From Myrmaecium sp. VS I D KN 1 (lineage: Eukaryota; Ascomycota; Dothideomycetes; Valsariales; Valsariaceae): DNA of 64,000 bases. The position numbers were made by a program, and so were the translations under genes. This document shows, piece after piece, positions 34,474 through 45,849 of the stretch; positions within the stretch are counted from its first letter, which is position 1; each line of letters begins with the position of its first letter. Under the pieces are notes generated by a model, which was given only the letters and a program-made list of their open reading frames with translations, was not told the origin of the DNA and did no database searches. Location: NCBI GenBank assembly GCA_019775845.1, contig JADQAV010000017.1:434001-498000 (forward strand), read 5' to 3'.

Positions 34474-37430
34474 TCACAACGCCCAATCACTCGCATCCTC
34501 CTGCTCACCCACAAACGGCTCATCGATCTGCTTGACAGCGAGCTCAGAGCAGAGGACGCAAGCCGCGGCGACAAGAGCGTCAAGCTCGCGGAGGTGGGCT
34601 TCGCGCTTCGGACCAGTGGGCAGGGCGCGAGCGAGGTCCTGCTGAAGCTCGCGGATGCGACGAGCCTTGGCGACGCCGGCGAGGGCGGAGACGCGGTCGG
34701 TGAGGCAGTCGGCATGGAAGGCATGCTGGCAGGGGAAGACGACGAAAGGGCGGGCGAGCAAGGGGAGGCGGCAGATGTAGCAGCGCTCGCCGGGCTCGAC
34801 GATGGCGTACCGCCGGTCCAAGCCGGCGATCTCCTCCTTGACGTGCGCGGCCGTGCGCGCGCTGTCGTCCATCTCGGCGCGGAGCGCGTCGATCTGGCGG
34901 GCGTACTGCTCGAGCGCGGCGCAGATCTCGTCCTTGAAGTCGTCGATGACGACGAAGTCCGGGAAGAAGGGGATCAGGTCCTCGATCCGGAGCAGGTCGC
35001 ACCGCTTGAGGAAGTCGATCGCGGCCTTGATGCTCGCGCTCTGCGCGATCACCGCCTTGGCGATCGCCAGCCAGAGCTTCTTGCGCAGCGGCGTGGGCAC
35101 GTCGGCCGTCTCCGCCACCGAGGACGCCAGGTCCACCTCGTCGTATTTCAGGGCGAGGTCGACGGCTTGGACGTACTGCGACATGGCGGTGTAGATGTGC
35201 ACGCAGGACTGAACCCGCTTGTGTTGGATGCAGAGGCGGAGGGCATAATCAGCATCGTAGCTCTGTTCATTGGCGTATGATTGAGCGCGTAGGTAGGTGA
35301 GGAGAGATGACTCGTCTTTCGATGGGTGGGAGGCGTAAATGCTGATGAGGGTGTTATGGATGGCGGGGTTTGTGTTCTGTTTCTGGTTGATCTCGAACAG
35401 GAGGTATCGGACCGCTTGGTTCTGGTTGAGAGGGACTTTGGTGATTTTGTTGTAGTTCAGGAAGGCAGGAATGAGCTTTTGGGCATCTAGGTTGGCTTGT
35501 CGCATCATGATTTCGACGAACTCGACAGGCGCATGTGCCATCAATACGGTGCTGTATTTGTAGAAGATCTTGGAGTCGGTTTGCTTCTTGAGCACTGTAA
35601 GGGACTCCTGCCACCGTTCGCGCTGGACCCAGTAGGATAGCACGTAGTTGTAGTCGTTGATGACGGTCGCAAAATGTAGTAGTTCTTCCTCTCGGCCGTG
35701 GCTGCTGATAATATCGTAGGTAGCCTTGGGATCCAGGTCCGATTTATACTTGGTCGTAAACTCCTGAAACTCCTTCCGCACGATGGACAGGCGGTCCTTG
35801 GATTCCTCGGTGTTGACGCCCTCCGTGAGCTCGGCCTTGGTGGTGATGGTGTCGTCTAACGTATTCAGCTTTGCCATGTAAATCTCAACTAGCCAAGTCG
35901 CGACCATCATACGTTGCATGACTGAGGCTTTTTTGAGAGTGGTAAGTTTTGTAAGAAGATATTTCCTAAGAGCGTCCTGTTCGCCCTTGTCGATGAATGT
36001 GAGTGCAACCTCTTCGAACGGTTTCGTGCTGCGGCCATACACTGTAGCGGCCTCCAGAAACTGGCCTTTCCCAACTAGATAATCACCCGAGGCAGTGGCA
36101 ACAGCGTCTTTTTGCGCCGACGTTCGCGCATACTGGGAGGCCTTGTCGAACTGCTGCGTCTTCAACATGATCTTCCAGATATCCCGACTCTCATCGGTGA
36201 CCACGATCTCGAAAATTTCCTGCGTCGTGAAGAGCCAAAATGTATTCTTCGTGAGGTCGGCAACCAAGCCAAGTGCAGTTTGCCCGGGTTCAAGGACCAC
36301 TTGATCGTAGACTATGGTATCATCCAGCCGGTTGATTGCCACGATGCGTCCCTCAACCAGCTGGAGAAGATGCCACTGGCTGAGGATGATCGAAGAGACG
36401 GGGTTTTGCGTTGTCCGCGGCCTGCCCGAGAAAGACTGAGAAGGGGGTATGTGTGATCTGGGCAGCATCTTCGTCTCAGCGAACAGCCTTCTGCCCAAGT
36501 CGTTGGGATCTCCCTTGTTGAGTAAGCTCCCGTGCAAAACCCCCTGTGAGGTCAACCAAGCGAATGTACGCTGGTCAACGTCCGCCGAAGAGGCATCGTC
36601 CGTTTCGGGGGATATTGCCAGCATGGATGGCGCGGCGGGGGTTGCGCGGTCGATCTCCCGCACGATTGGGGCCTCGCTCTCGAACAGTCTGGAGAAAATG
36701 GATCCGCTCCCTTCATGTCCGTGTCGCCCGATTCTGCCCGCAAAATGGAGGAGTTGGGTTGGAGTCCCTACCAGCACTCGTCGGAGGTCTTGTCTGCCTG
36801 GTATTGTATCCGCCCATAATCCCGTCACTGGTCCATCCGCCTTGTATACGTTCTTCACATATTTGTCCTCCCTCCGGTAGAACTCGGCCGATGGTTCGAT
36901 GTAAACCTCGTATATATTCCCGTCAGAAGCGCCCAATAGGATCTCCCGTGTCGAAGCGGTAGGGTGCGAGGGATTCCAGGCTATACATTCGATCGGGACC
37001 CCCTTTAGCCGGGAGAGGGCCTTTGGCTGCCGCGATTGCGTGTGGAGGTAGTAGTTCTCGCCGAGGGTAGTGGTAATTATGAGGTGTGATGCGGAGGGGT
37101 CGAGGAACATGCGACGGATGACGCCAATCTCCGCGGGCTTCTTTGGTAAATCGATATCTGCGAGGAATGTGAGCTTCGGGCGCGTCGAGCGTGTGTGGGC
37201 AGTCGGCGCAAGATACCATCTATATCGGCTGGACTGTCGAGGTCGATCCGCAGGATCCGACCGGTGGAGAGGGCGAGGATGAGGACATTATTGGCGACCT
37301 GTGCAGCGACAAAGTCGGCGGATATGGCGAACTGCAGCTGCACTCTTTCGACATTGAAGATGGGCAGGGAAGGGTCGGTCTCCTGGAGAGTGCTGGAGGC
37401 GACGAATCCCCCGGACGGGTCGAACGCCAT
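34474..37430 (-). CDS. VPS18: vacuolar sorting protein Vps18/Pep3, HOPS/CORVET core subunit
   Basis: Exons 37430-37217 and 37157-34474 encode 965 residues. The first exon carries NVERVQLQFAISADFVAAQV and ILRIDLDSPADID; splicing over 59 bp joins it to DLPKKPAEIGVIRRMFLDPS, the conserved Vps18 N-terminal beta-propeller. The middle is a long helical solenoid with a clathrin-type repeat (about 560-760). The C-terminus has a coiled coil and a RING-H2 from about 862 (CYICRLPLLARPFVVFPCQH, AFHADCL, later CVLCSEL). Vps18 with Vps11, Vps16 and Vps33 forms the shared core of the CORVET and HOPS tethers for endosome and vacuole fusion, and its RING holds it to Vps11. The start was chosen at the first ATG in frame before the NVERVQLQ motif. 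Confidence 0.93.
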
Positions 37431-38247
37431 TGTAGACGGTCGTGGGTGGGGCCTAGCAGAGAGTTGTTGGCATGAGTCTGGCCGCCTGCTCTGGAATCAT
37501 CCGTGCCGCCGCCGTCCAGGGATGCGTGAAGCGAGATCGAGAGCTTGAGTGGTGATGAAGCTGTCCCGCCGACATGCATTCGCGATGCAGGGAAGCTCCA
37601 CTTGAAGCTATGTGGCTGCCTGAGGCATGGATACCTCACCTCACCTCACTCGCGGGATATCGACGGGAGTTATCGGCTATCTCCGATCACTTATCCTTGC
37701 TCTGGCCAGTCCGACATGTCAGGGATTGGCCAATTCAAAGTCCAAGAGATGCTTATAAGTTCTGTCAACTTCAAACATCCATGGATGTGGATATGGCCAT
37801 AGTTATACTCTGTGTTCACAAGCAGACCGGAACATGCCGAGCATCCCCCGTCACCCCCACAGCCTCGCTGGCTCGGCTCGGCACGATAGTCGGTCCCAAG
37901 CCTCAGGCATGACATCGGCTCCATCCGAAGGATCCTGGGAGGTCTGCAGCAAATCTCACCGCCAAATACCTGCAATGTGTGATTATTTCAACCCAGATCC
38001 CCTTCAGGTCATCCCGAAACGGTTTTCGCTTCACCTCGCTGATCCAGATACGATGACCCCCTGGTCGAACGCCCCTCTCCACACGTCAGAACCCCAATTT
38101 TTATCCGTCAAGCCACGCCATTTATAATCGCCGGCCATTGCTCTCTCTCTGTCTCTCTCCCTCTGCTGGTGAATCCCACTCGTTGCCGATCCCGGCCAGG
38201 ACATGAACGATCAACTCACCGCCAGATTTGACCGCGAGCGATGATAT
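37431..38247. promoter_or_regulatory. divergent promoter region between VPS18 and the Zn2Cys6 gene
   Basis: About 820 bp with no recognised gene. A CTCTCTCTCTGTCTCTCTCC run lies at about 38142-38163, just before the Zn2Cys6 start. Open frames here are short. Confidence 0.45.
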
Positions 38248-39752
38248 ATGGCTCCGAGGACGCGATCCTGTCCGGAATGCCGGCGCAGGCGGATGAAGTG
38301 CGATGCCACCCTGCCTCGCTGCCAGCAGTGCCAACGCGCGAATCGGACGTGCTCCGGGGTCACCCAAGGCGCCCTCATCGTCGACATGTCTCAGCAGGCG
38401 TCCGGTCTGCGCCAGGTCCGCCGTCGTCGAAAAACGCCAAAGGATGCCACTCTCCATGATGCGGCTGTTGCTCATTATTTCCATGGCTGGCCGATGACAG
38501 TGCCCGCTTCTCCTTCGCAAGGAGCCATCGCGACCATGGCCTTCTTCCAGACCTTCATGAACTTCTTCACGTCCAGGAATGAGGGCACGTCAGGCAGAGC
38601 CTGGATCCACATGCTGCCGGACTTCATCTCTAACGGCTCCCGGAGCGCGCTGGAACTAGCCGTCCAGGCCACCGCCGTAGGTTATTGCGCCGCGGAAGCC
38701 CGCCAGCCGGCCGCGCTCCGAGAGGCCTCGAAGCTGTACGGCGAAGCCCTGCTCAAGCAGGCCAGAGAGGTCGCGGGCGCGTTGACGCACAGCAAGGCCA
38801 CGCCGGAGATGGTCTGCACCTCCCTGCTCCTCTCCTTCTTCGAGGCGATGCACAACACCAATACCAACGCCTACCGCAATCACGTCGAGGGCGCCGCCCG
38901 GATGATGCAGGTTCTCCACCCGGACGAGCGCAGCCAGATCCTCACCTCCAAGCTCTTCCACCACGTCCAAGCCCAGCTGGTAAGGAAGCAAATCCCTCGC
39001 CCCTCTCTCTCCCCCCCTAACCGCCCACTAACAAAACAACCCAGATGTTCCTCAAAATCGGCCAGCTCCACGGCTCCGCCCTCCCACTAATGCGCCACCG
39101 CACCCTCCCCATCACCGTCGACCCAACCCCCGTGCACGAACGACTCCTCGCCATCCTCGCCGACCTTTCCGACCTCTATTCCGTCCAACGCAGCGCCAGC
39201 GCTAGCGCCTCCGCCACCCTCCTCGGCGCCGCCGCCGCCCGCATCGACCGGCTCTGGCTCGAATACGAGCTCGAGGGGCTCGCCGCCCACCGGCCCGTCG
39301 CCGTGCGCTCGCCCGCCACCGGCGCGCCCCTCTACCGCGACGCCTTCACCGCCCTGACCACCTCCTACTTCGCCGAGAGCCGGATCCTGCTCCTCCTCCT
39401 CGCCCGTGACCGGCTCCGCCAGCTCTCCGGCCCCGCGGGTCAGGGCGACGACGTGCTCCGTCGCGCGTGCCGCGCTATCCTCGACTGCGCTGCCTTCCTC
39501 GCCACCAAGCGCATCGGCTGCGCGTATATCCGCCTTGCCAGCCCGCTTTTGCTCGTTGCTGTTCGCAGCCCGTGTCCGGCCCAGCGGCGTGAGGCGAGGG
39601 CGTTTTTTGAGCGCTGGTGGAGTGAGGGTGTGATGAAGGGGCTGAGCGCTATTGCGTTGGCGGATATACGCCGCGCGGCCGTCGAGGTGGATGGGCTGGA
39701 TGATTGCAGTTCTTCCACCTTAGCCGTCGATTCGGCGATAGGGACGCCATGA
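38248..39752 (+). CDS. Zn2Cys6 fungal transcription factor
   Basis: Exons 38248-38979 and 39045-39752 encode 479 residues. The N-terminal binuclear zinc cluster is perfect: C8-x2-C11-x6-C18-x6-C25-x2-C28-x6-C35 with the basic loop RRRRMK. A short Arg/Lys-rich linker follows (about 55-64), then a helical region of the fungal_trans_2 type, as in sterol uptake control or arca-like proteins. The protein is small for the class and ends in a Ser/Thr-rich tail. No DNA target can be inferred. An ATG at 38241, in another frame and seven bases upstream, opens a frame of 72 codons overlapping the start, which may lower translation. The nearest possible target genes are ordinary housekeeping genes, so no local pathway is suggested. 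Confidence 0.88.
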
Positions 39753-40556
39753 GAGCGGGGAGTGCTGTCCTCGATCCATCTCAAAAATTTATCATTCCCC
39801 ATTGCAGCAGTATATCCTCTTTCTTACTGCGAGACCAGAAGAGAACCGATAATCCCTCACACCAAGAAGCAATGAACAATACCCCCATCAACCAACCAAC
39901 AGGGGTCAGTAGCTGCCCCGCACCTCCGGAACACCCTCCTCTTCCATTACCAGGATCCAAATCGCGCATCATCAAGGAGAAAGGGACGGCAGTACAGTGA
40001 CTGTATCCAAATCAACCTGGACCACGCTCAGATGATGGGCTAGCATCGGCGTTGCATTGCGCTGCAAGGGCTGTGTCGTACTACTAGCTCGTACTACTTC
40101 TACCGCGCCTCGATTCAGCGTCGCTAGAATGCGAGAGGTGAAGAAGATGATGAAGATGGAAATGGAGATGTCTGTGTAGGTACCTAGGTACATACAGTAC
40201 GTACTGCTATGAGAGAGCGTCGAATGAATGGCTTGAAGAAGTACTAAGGTAGTTCCTCCCCTTGTTCTGCATTTCGTTCCCATAGCCGGGACGTACCCAG
40301 CCCCGCCTGAAACCGTATATTATACCTTCTCTTTCCGCTGTACCTGGGGTTTCCATCCCATGAACGATTTAAAGTCAGCCTTGCGCCAGCTGGGTAGGCG
40401 TCCGTTCTCAGCTTTTCGTCTCTACGGATGATCGCGCGCCCAGATATCCCAAGAGAAGAGAATCAAAATCAGAAGAAAGAACACTATCAAACCCACCCCA
40501 ACCGACCCTCTTATCCCTCCTTCCCCCCTCCCCCCGAGCCATATCCCCCTCCGATC
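39753..40556. other. convergent 3' region between the Zn2Cys6 gene and an orphan gene
   Basis: About 800 bp without a recognised gene. It contains the palindrome GTACCTAGGTAC at 40180-40191 within a TAGGTACCTAGGTACATACAG-type stretch, and a run of GAAGATGATGAAGATGG units at 40141-40160. It fits 3' untranslated sequence of two convergent genes. Confidence 0.45.
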
Positions 40557-41474
40557 CTACCGCCTAATATCCCTCCAAAACACCGGCAAGCGATGAAAAA
40601 ACCTCGCCCCAACCCCAAACCGGACATCCTTCCGCGTCACCCGCGCCGCCGCACACAGCGCATCCAACACGCGATTCGCCTCGCGGAGCGCGCGCTCGTG
40701 GTCCGCCACCCGGGCCGCGTCGCCGCCGGCGCGGCGGAAGCCGTCGATGGCGCTGCCGTAGGCGAGCTGCTGCCGGTCGAGCCGGCGGAGGTGGTGGGCG
40801 ACGAAGTCCGCGCGGGTCACGGCGGGGATGGGGCACGGACCGATGTGCCGGGCGCTGGGGTCGTGATGCTGCACCCGTGGGCAGTGGGCGAGGTGCGTTT
40901 CGAAGGCGCAGAGGGTTTGCCATTGGGTGAGGGTTGTGGGAGTGGCTGGTGGCTGCTGCGGATGCGGCTGGAAGCTGGAGGTGTTTGCGTGTGGGTTGAG
41001 GGCTGGGTCGGGGGAGTAAGGTTGCTGAGGGGGAAGCTGAGAGCTTTGCGTGGTGGAGGTTTCGGTGGAGGAACGGCCTGGATAGGTGAAGTTTCCGCTG
41101 GTCAAGTTGAACTCGTATGAGGACGCTCGTTGGGTGGGTTGTTTCGCGGGAGGAGCGTCGATCGGCTGGTGGTTGTGGTAGTGCGAATGGCCGTCCTCCA
41201 GACCGCCTTGACGAGACATCGCTTCCTTCGCATGAGCTTGCTGTGCAAGCTTGGGTGCTTGAGCAGGAACAGGATAGGACAAGCTGTGCCATAGTTATCC
41301 TTCTCACCACGAAGCGTCAGTGGGAAAGCAGCGAACTTACGTAGAACTTGACTGTTGCGCCTGCATCGGCGGTCGAGCCGACGGAACCAAGAAGGGATCT
41401 GAGAGAACACGAGTGTGATATTCACGGACGACGTCGCCGCTTTCGTTGCTGTCGGTGGTGTTGAAGCTCTCCAT
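40557..41474 (-). CDS. orphan protein, Pro/Gln/Ser-rich with a helical C-terminus
   Basis: Exons 41474-41341 and 41283-40557 around a 57-bp intron encode 286 residues. The start MESFNTTDSNESGDVVREY is the first ATG. I do not recognise the family. Residues 1-145 are disordered and rich in Pro, Gln, Ser, His and Thr. From about 146 the protein looks folded: TLTQWQTLCAFETHLAHCPR, two Cys/His-containing turns, then a helical segment (FVAHHLRRLDRQQLAYGSAI) and RKDVRFGVGARFFHRLPVFW near the end. The intron has good consensus (donor GTAAGT, acceptor GCACAG) and keeps the frame, which supports a real gene. The strong GC skew of the C-terminal half resembles its neighbours. Function unknown. Confidence 0.65.
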
Positions 41475-42302
41475 GGCTGATATGTGTGGTGCGAAGGAAG
41501 AAGCGAGTGCAGAGGAGGAAGAGGATGAGAAGTGGCAATCGCAACGCCAGAGTGGTGAAATAAGATGACGCCCCCGGGTTGAGAAGAGAAAGACATGGAT
41601 TCACCGCCATCGCGGACTACGTCATGCTATTGTTTGATATGGACAATAACTATATGCTTGAGGCATGAAGCTGCTTTGAGAGACTACGTCGGCACAGGCT
41701 GTCAAAAGCCAGAAAAAAAGATTTTAACAGACATTTTGGTGAACGTGTGCGCTTGCATGAGGCACGAAGAAACAACATGGAAATGAAGATGACGCAGACA
41801 TAAATTTTGAACTGATGCATCTGACTGCTAAGAAGAAATACATCGTGACAACGGAGAAAGAACACGCTACCGTAATATCTGATTCCACATACGTGGTTGC
41901 ACATCTCATCGTTGTCAGGTTTTGTTGTGTGAGAGTAGACGTCACGCAGGGATTGGATACGCATCTCGGCTAGAACTTGAGTGGGAACAGAAAACCGATA
42001 AATGACTGATATAGGAGAGAAACGGAAACCAGCGGAAATCTGAATGAACGCAGAAGGGGAAACGAACATGAGGTGCCCACGATGACTCTGAACTGTTATA
42101 TAATCGAAAGAAAATCTTTGGAGAGGATGGCAATTCTAAGCTTCTCGCCGCAACGCGGTGGAATGACAGCAGCCGAAGCTCCACACATGACAAGGAGATC
42201 GTTCCGTTCGTACCTGAAAGTGCGTCAGCTATATAGTCGATAGCCAACGCCGTCTATATTTCGTGTTAGTAAGCTGTGGCTCGCTCCTGGGTATCCAACA
42301 AT
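41475..42302. other. 0.8-kb spacer, no gene recognised
   Basis: The promoter of the orphan gene and the 3' UTR of the NAD kinase gene. Minus-strand open frames of about 100-139 codons exist (41650-42069, 41942-42247) but are Ser/Phe/Cys-rich and match nothing I know. The stretch is more AT-rich than the genes. Confidence 0.4.
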
Positions 42303-43647
42303 CTATATCTCTTCACCAAACGGATAATTGAACTTCAGCAGTCCATTCAAACCTCCGACCCAGTGATCCTCACCGTTCTCCTCCTGCCCGATGACACCTC
42401 TCACGATCGACGGGACGCCGCCAGCCCAGTTGCCCTGACGGTCTCTGATGTCCTCGCCAAGCACTCTTACTTCCATGCCGACGCCCATGCCTCGTGACAG
42501 CATCACTCCATCGATGCTGACTTCGACTTCTCTTCCTCGATTCTTCTCGCTCAAGCGTAATGTGATCGGCGCGTTAGCCGGCAGGACCAGCGGCCTGAAA
42601 CTCAGACTCCGCGGACAAATCGGCGTCAGCAACAAAGAGCTCACCAGTGGGTGAACGATGCATCCGCCCGCCGACAAGCTATATGCCGTGCTCCCGGTCG
42701 GGGTGGAGATGATCATCCCATCAGCGACCGCCTCCGTTAGGAACCGGCCACCCACGAACACCTCCACGATGGCCAGATGCGGATCCCCACCACGGTGCAC
42801 GATGACCTCGTTCATCGCGTACACATCCCCAGGATTCCCACCGATGCGGTTCCCAGACGGATTGAACAAGCCAACCTTCAAGCGGTTCCGCAGCAAGACG
42901 CGCGCGTTACGCGCACTCCCCATGCTCTTCCCCGGCACATGCGGCCAACCACCGCTCACCAAGCCTTCCTCCTCCTCTCCCGCCTCCGCAGCCGCGATCC
43001 CGCGTCCCTGCACCGTGGCATAGGCGTCACTGGCGCCGCTCATGTACACTTCGCGAAAGGCCTTCTTGTACTCGCGGAACTTCCACTCGCCGAGGAAGCC
43101 GAGGGTGCCCATGCCGAAGCTGAGGATCGGCGGCACGCGCTGGGTCGTCGCGAAGAGGGAGGAGGCGTGTAGGATGGTGCCGTCGCCGCCGAGGGTGCAG
43201 ACGAAGTCCGCTTTGTCGGCGAAGGTGGGCGGCGGATCGCGAGCGTTGGGCGTGCGGTTGTGGGATGTGGTGTATACTGGGAAGGGAAGGGAGTCGTGGA
43301 GCTCCGCTGCGTGCTTCGGCTCGAAGAGAAGGGAGATGTTGGGGTAGGTGTCATGTATATGTTGACAGTATTCGATGACGGAGGAGGTGATCTCCGGCGC
43401 GCAGTCCTTCTTGGTGATCAAGACATTGCGGGGAGGGGAGGGCCATTGGAGGCTGAGGAGATCATGGATGCGGGTTTCTGGGGATGTCAGGAAGACGACT
43501 ATCGAGCACCGACGTGGGAGTCCTACCGTTATAATTGGGATGAATCCGATCTGGAAGCTCTGTGATATCCCGGATCTCCCGTCTCGCTGAGGTGGAGGAG
43601 AAGCAGCGCCGCCATGGCAGAGCACGAGCAGCTCTACGAAAAAGCAT
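42303..43647 (-). CDS. POS5: mitochondrial-type NAD(H) kinase (Pos5-like)
   Basis: Exons 43647-43527 and 43477-42303 encode 431 residues. The short first exon encodes MLFRRAARALPWRRCFSSTS and ARREIR, an Arg/Ser-rich mitochondrial targeting peptide, and joins over a 49-bp intron to ETRIHDLLSLQWPSPPRNVL. The NAD kinase motifs are all present: CTLGGDGTILHASSLF near 134, SFGMGTLGFLGEW, the NEVIVHRGG segment, the DGMIISTPTGSTAYSLSAGG loop, and a final beta domain (VSIDG). A Glu/Gly-rich insert sits near 225-245. The family phosphorylates NADH or NAD to make NADPH in the mitochondrial matrix for iron-sulfur and oxidative-stress defence. An unspliced reading frame reaches further upstream but loses the targeting peptide. 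Confidence 0.92.
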
Positions 43648-44428
43648 AGCCGGACCTTACGACAGACTCCAGACCCATGCTGGAGCCGATGCGGGCGGAG
43701 GGAAAGATATAGGAAGAAAAAAAAGAAGCTCAAGTGGACTGCGAAAGTCACGCCGGAGAGAAGGCCGGAGATGGTGACCGGGACGGTGCGGTCAGATCGT
43801 GTCGCACGGAATCCCCGGCGAGAAGGAGCTTGGGGCGAACCCTGCGCCGGGCGCGCCCCGCAAGGATCCGGGAGGGACTGAGGTCATGGCAGTCAGGGCA
43901 ATCAGGCACCCACCGGCTGATGCTGCACAGTGCCCGAGCCAAGCACCTACCACAAGCTGATGTGAGTCGAACGGTCGGGTCGCTCGCCTGAGATTGCCAG
44001 CCTGAGAGCCCCGGCCCAGGCCAACCGGTAAGGGCGATCCGGGGGCTCTCGTGGCATCCGTCGGCTCCCTCTGCAGTCCAGTCACGCCCCGGCTCCCGCA
44101 TCATCCGCATCCGTGACCGCCGACGCCTTTTCGCAAGCCAACGCGCGACTCGCAAGCATCTCCAAATCCTTCTTAACCTAGACCTTCCTTCAATCGCTTA
44201 CCTTGAACTATAAGCTATGTCGGCGACATCCGCGTCTTCTCCCACATCGATGACCATCTAGCTTCCGCACAGCTCCTCCTACCGTCCTCAGAACTGCTAC
44301 TATTTACCTGTATCAACACGCCCTCGACCTCGCTATATCCTTTCGCCCTGTCGCTGCGAGCACCTTGATCGCTCCTCCTCATTGTCACTGCTCATATTAT
44401 ACTGTACACATATACACTTCATGAGAGG
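43648..44428. promoter_or_regulatory. bidirectional promoter between the NAD kinase and acyltransferase genes
   Basis: About 780 bp. No gene is recognised, and a minus-strand open frame of 135 codons looks like chance. The right-hand part (44160-44420) is CT-rich, a likely leader for the acyltransferase. Confidence 0.45.
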
Positions 44429-45849
44429 ATGGAGGCAGAAGGGCTGAAGCAACGGCACACCACAACCGGTGGTCAGGCTGAGAGCAAGAAGACTCGACCT
44501 GGCCACTATCGCCATGCCTCCCACCCCGGTGGCCCGCAAAAGCACGGAGCGGTCATGCAAAAGCTGCGCATGGCCATGCTCGCGCTGTACTTCTTCGGTA
44601 GCTGCGTCGCGTACGGATCGCCGTTGTGATATCTTTCTTTTTCTACATCCACGAGTCTCAACGCTGACGACGGAAACAGCATCGTGATCGCGCAAGTGGC
44701 CGGCTCGTGGCTCTACTTCTACGACCGGAACTGGTACTACGCGTGGATGGCGATGACGAAACAGTTCTTCGGGCTCCTCATCACCACCATGACGCAGTGG
44801 TGGAGCCCCACGACGATCCGCATCAGCGGGGACGAGAGCGTCCGCGGCCAGCTACGGAAGACCGAGGATGGCCGGCTGGAGTGCGATTTCCCGGAGCGCC
44901 TGATCATGATCGCGAACCATCAGATCTACACCGACTGGCTGTACCTTTGGTGGACCGCGTACACGGCGCGGATGCACGGGCACATCTACATCATCCTGAA
45001 GGAGTCGCTCAAATACATCCCCTTGATCGGGCAGGGGATGATGTTCTACGGTTTCATCTTCCTGTCCCGGAAATGGGCGAAGGATAAGCCGCGCTTCCAG
45101 CACCGTCTGCAGAAGCTGAACAGCCACCATAGCGGACCGCTGTCGGGATCGCACTCGCTGGACCCGATGTGGCTCTTGATCTTCCCCGAGGGCACGAACC
45201 TCTCGAACAACGGGCGCAACGCCAGCAGGAGGTGGGCGGAGAAGAACGGCATTCCGGATATGAAGCACCAGCTCCTCCCCCGGAGCACAGGCTTGCTCTA
45301 CTGTCTGCAAGAGCTGAAGGACACCGTCGACTACGTCTACGACTGCACCGTCGCCTACGAAGGCATCCCGTGCGTTCACCCTTCCCATTCCACCGTATCA
45401 TGTATATCGTCCAGCACACTAACCCCATCTCCTCCTCCAACAACAACAGACCCGGCGAATACGGCCAAGACATCTTCACCCTCTCCTCGACCTACTTCCA
45501 AGGCCGGCCGCCCAAATCCGTCAACATGCACTGGCGCCGCTTCCGCATCGCCGACATCCCCCTCGACGACGCGAAGGCCTTCGAGCACTGGCTCCTCGCC
45601 CGCTGGCGCGAGAAGGACGACCTGATGGACGTGTACGTCCGCACCGGCCGCTTCCCCGCCGATGCCGGCACGAGTGTGATCAATGGCTCTCGTCGCTCCG
45701 TCACCGGGGCGGGCCATATTGAGACCCAGGTGCGTCCTCGACATCCGTTGGAGTTTGTGCAGATTTTCGTGCCGGCGGCGGCGATTGTGCTGGTGGGGAA
45801 TGTGTTGTGGCAGATGGTTCGTGTTGTGGGGAGGGTGCTTGGTGCGTGA
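44429..45849 (+). CDS. PlsC-type lysophospholipid acyltransferase (Cst26/LCLAT1-like)
   Basis: Exons 44429-44625, 44680-45369 and 45450-45849 encode 428 residues. A basic, disordered N-terminus precedes a TM (MAMLALYFFGSCVAYGSPF, finishing in the next exon). Acyltransferase block I is NHQIYTDW near 145 (NHx4D), and block III is FPEGTNLSNNGRNAS near 234. ILKESLKYIPLIGQGMMFYG is also typical. EGIP-PGEYGQDIFTLSSTY is restored by the second intron. A C-terminal TM pair is at about 400-428. This group of ER acyltransferases moves fatty acids onto lysophosphatidate, lysophosphatidylinositol or lysocardiolipin; the exact acceptor here is inferred only at family level. The first donor (GTGATA) is slightly unusual and was picked because it keeps the frame; GTTGTG three bases earlier is the alternative. 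Confidence 0.9.

Noticed and set aside
41650-42069. 139-codon minus-strand frame between the orphan gene and the NAD kinase gene
   Set aside because: Cys/Phe/Ser-rich with no conserved motif. It lies in AT-richer spacer with no supporting splice or start context.
43478-43751. Unspliced N-terminal extension of the NAD kinase frame
   Set aside because: It reads through the 49-bp intron and gives a hydrophobic, His-rich start unlike the family. The spliced form gives a proper mitochondrial targeting peptide and a conserved junction.
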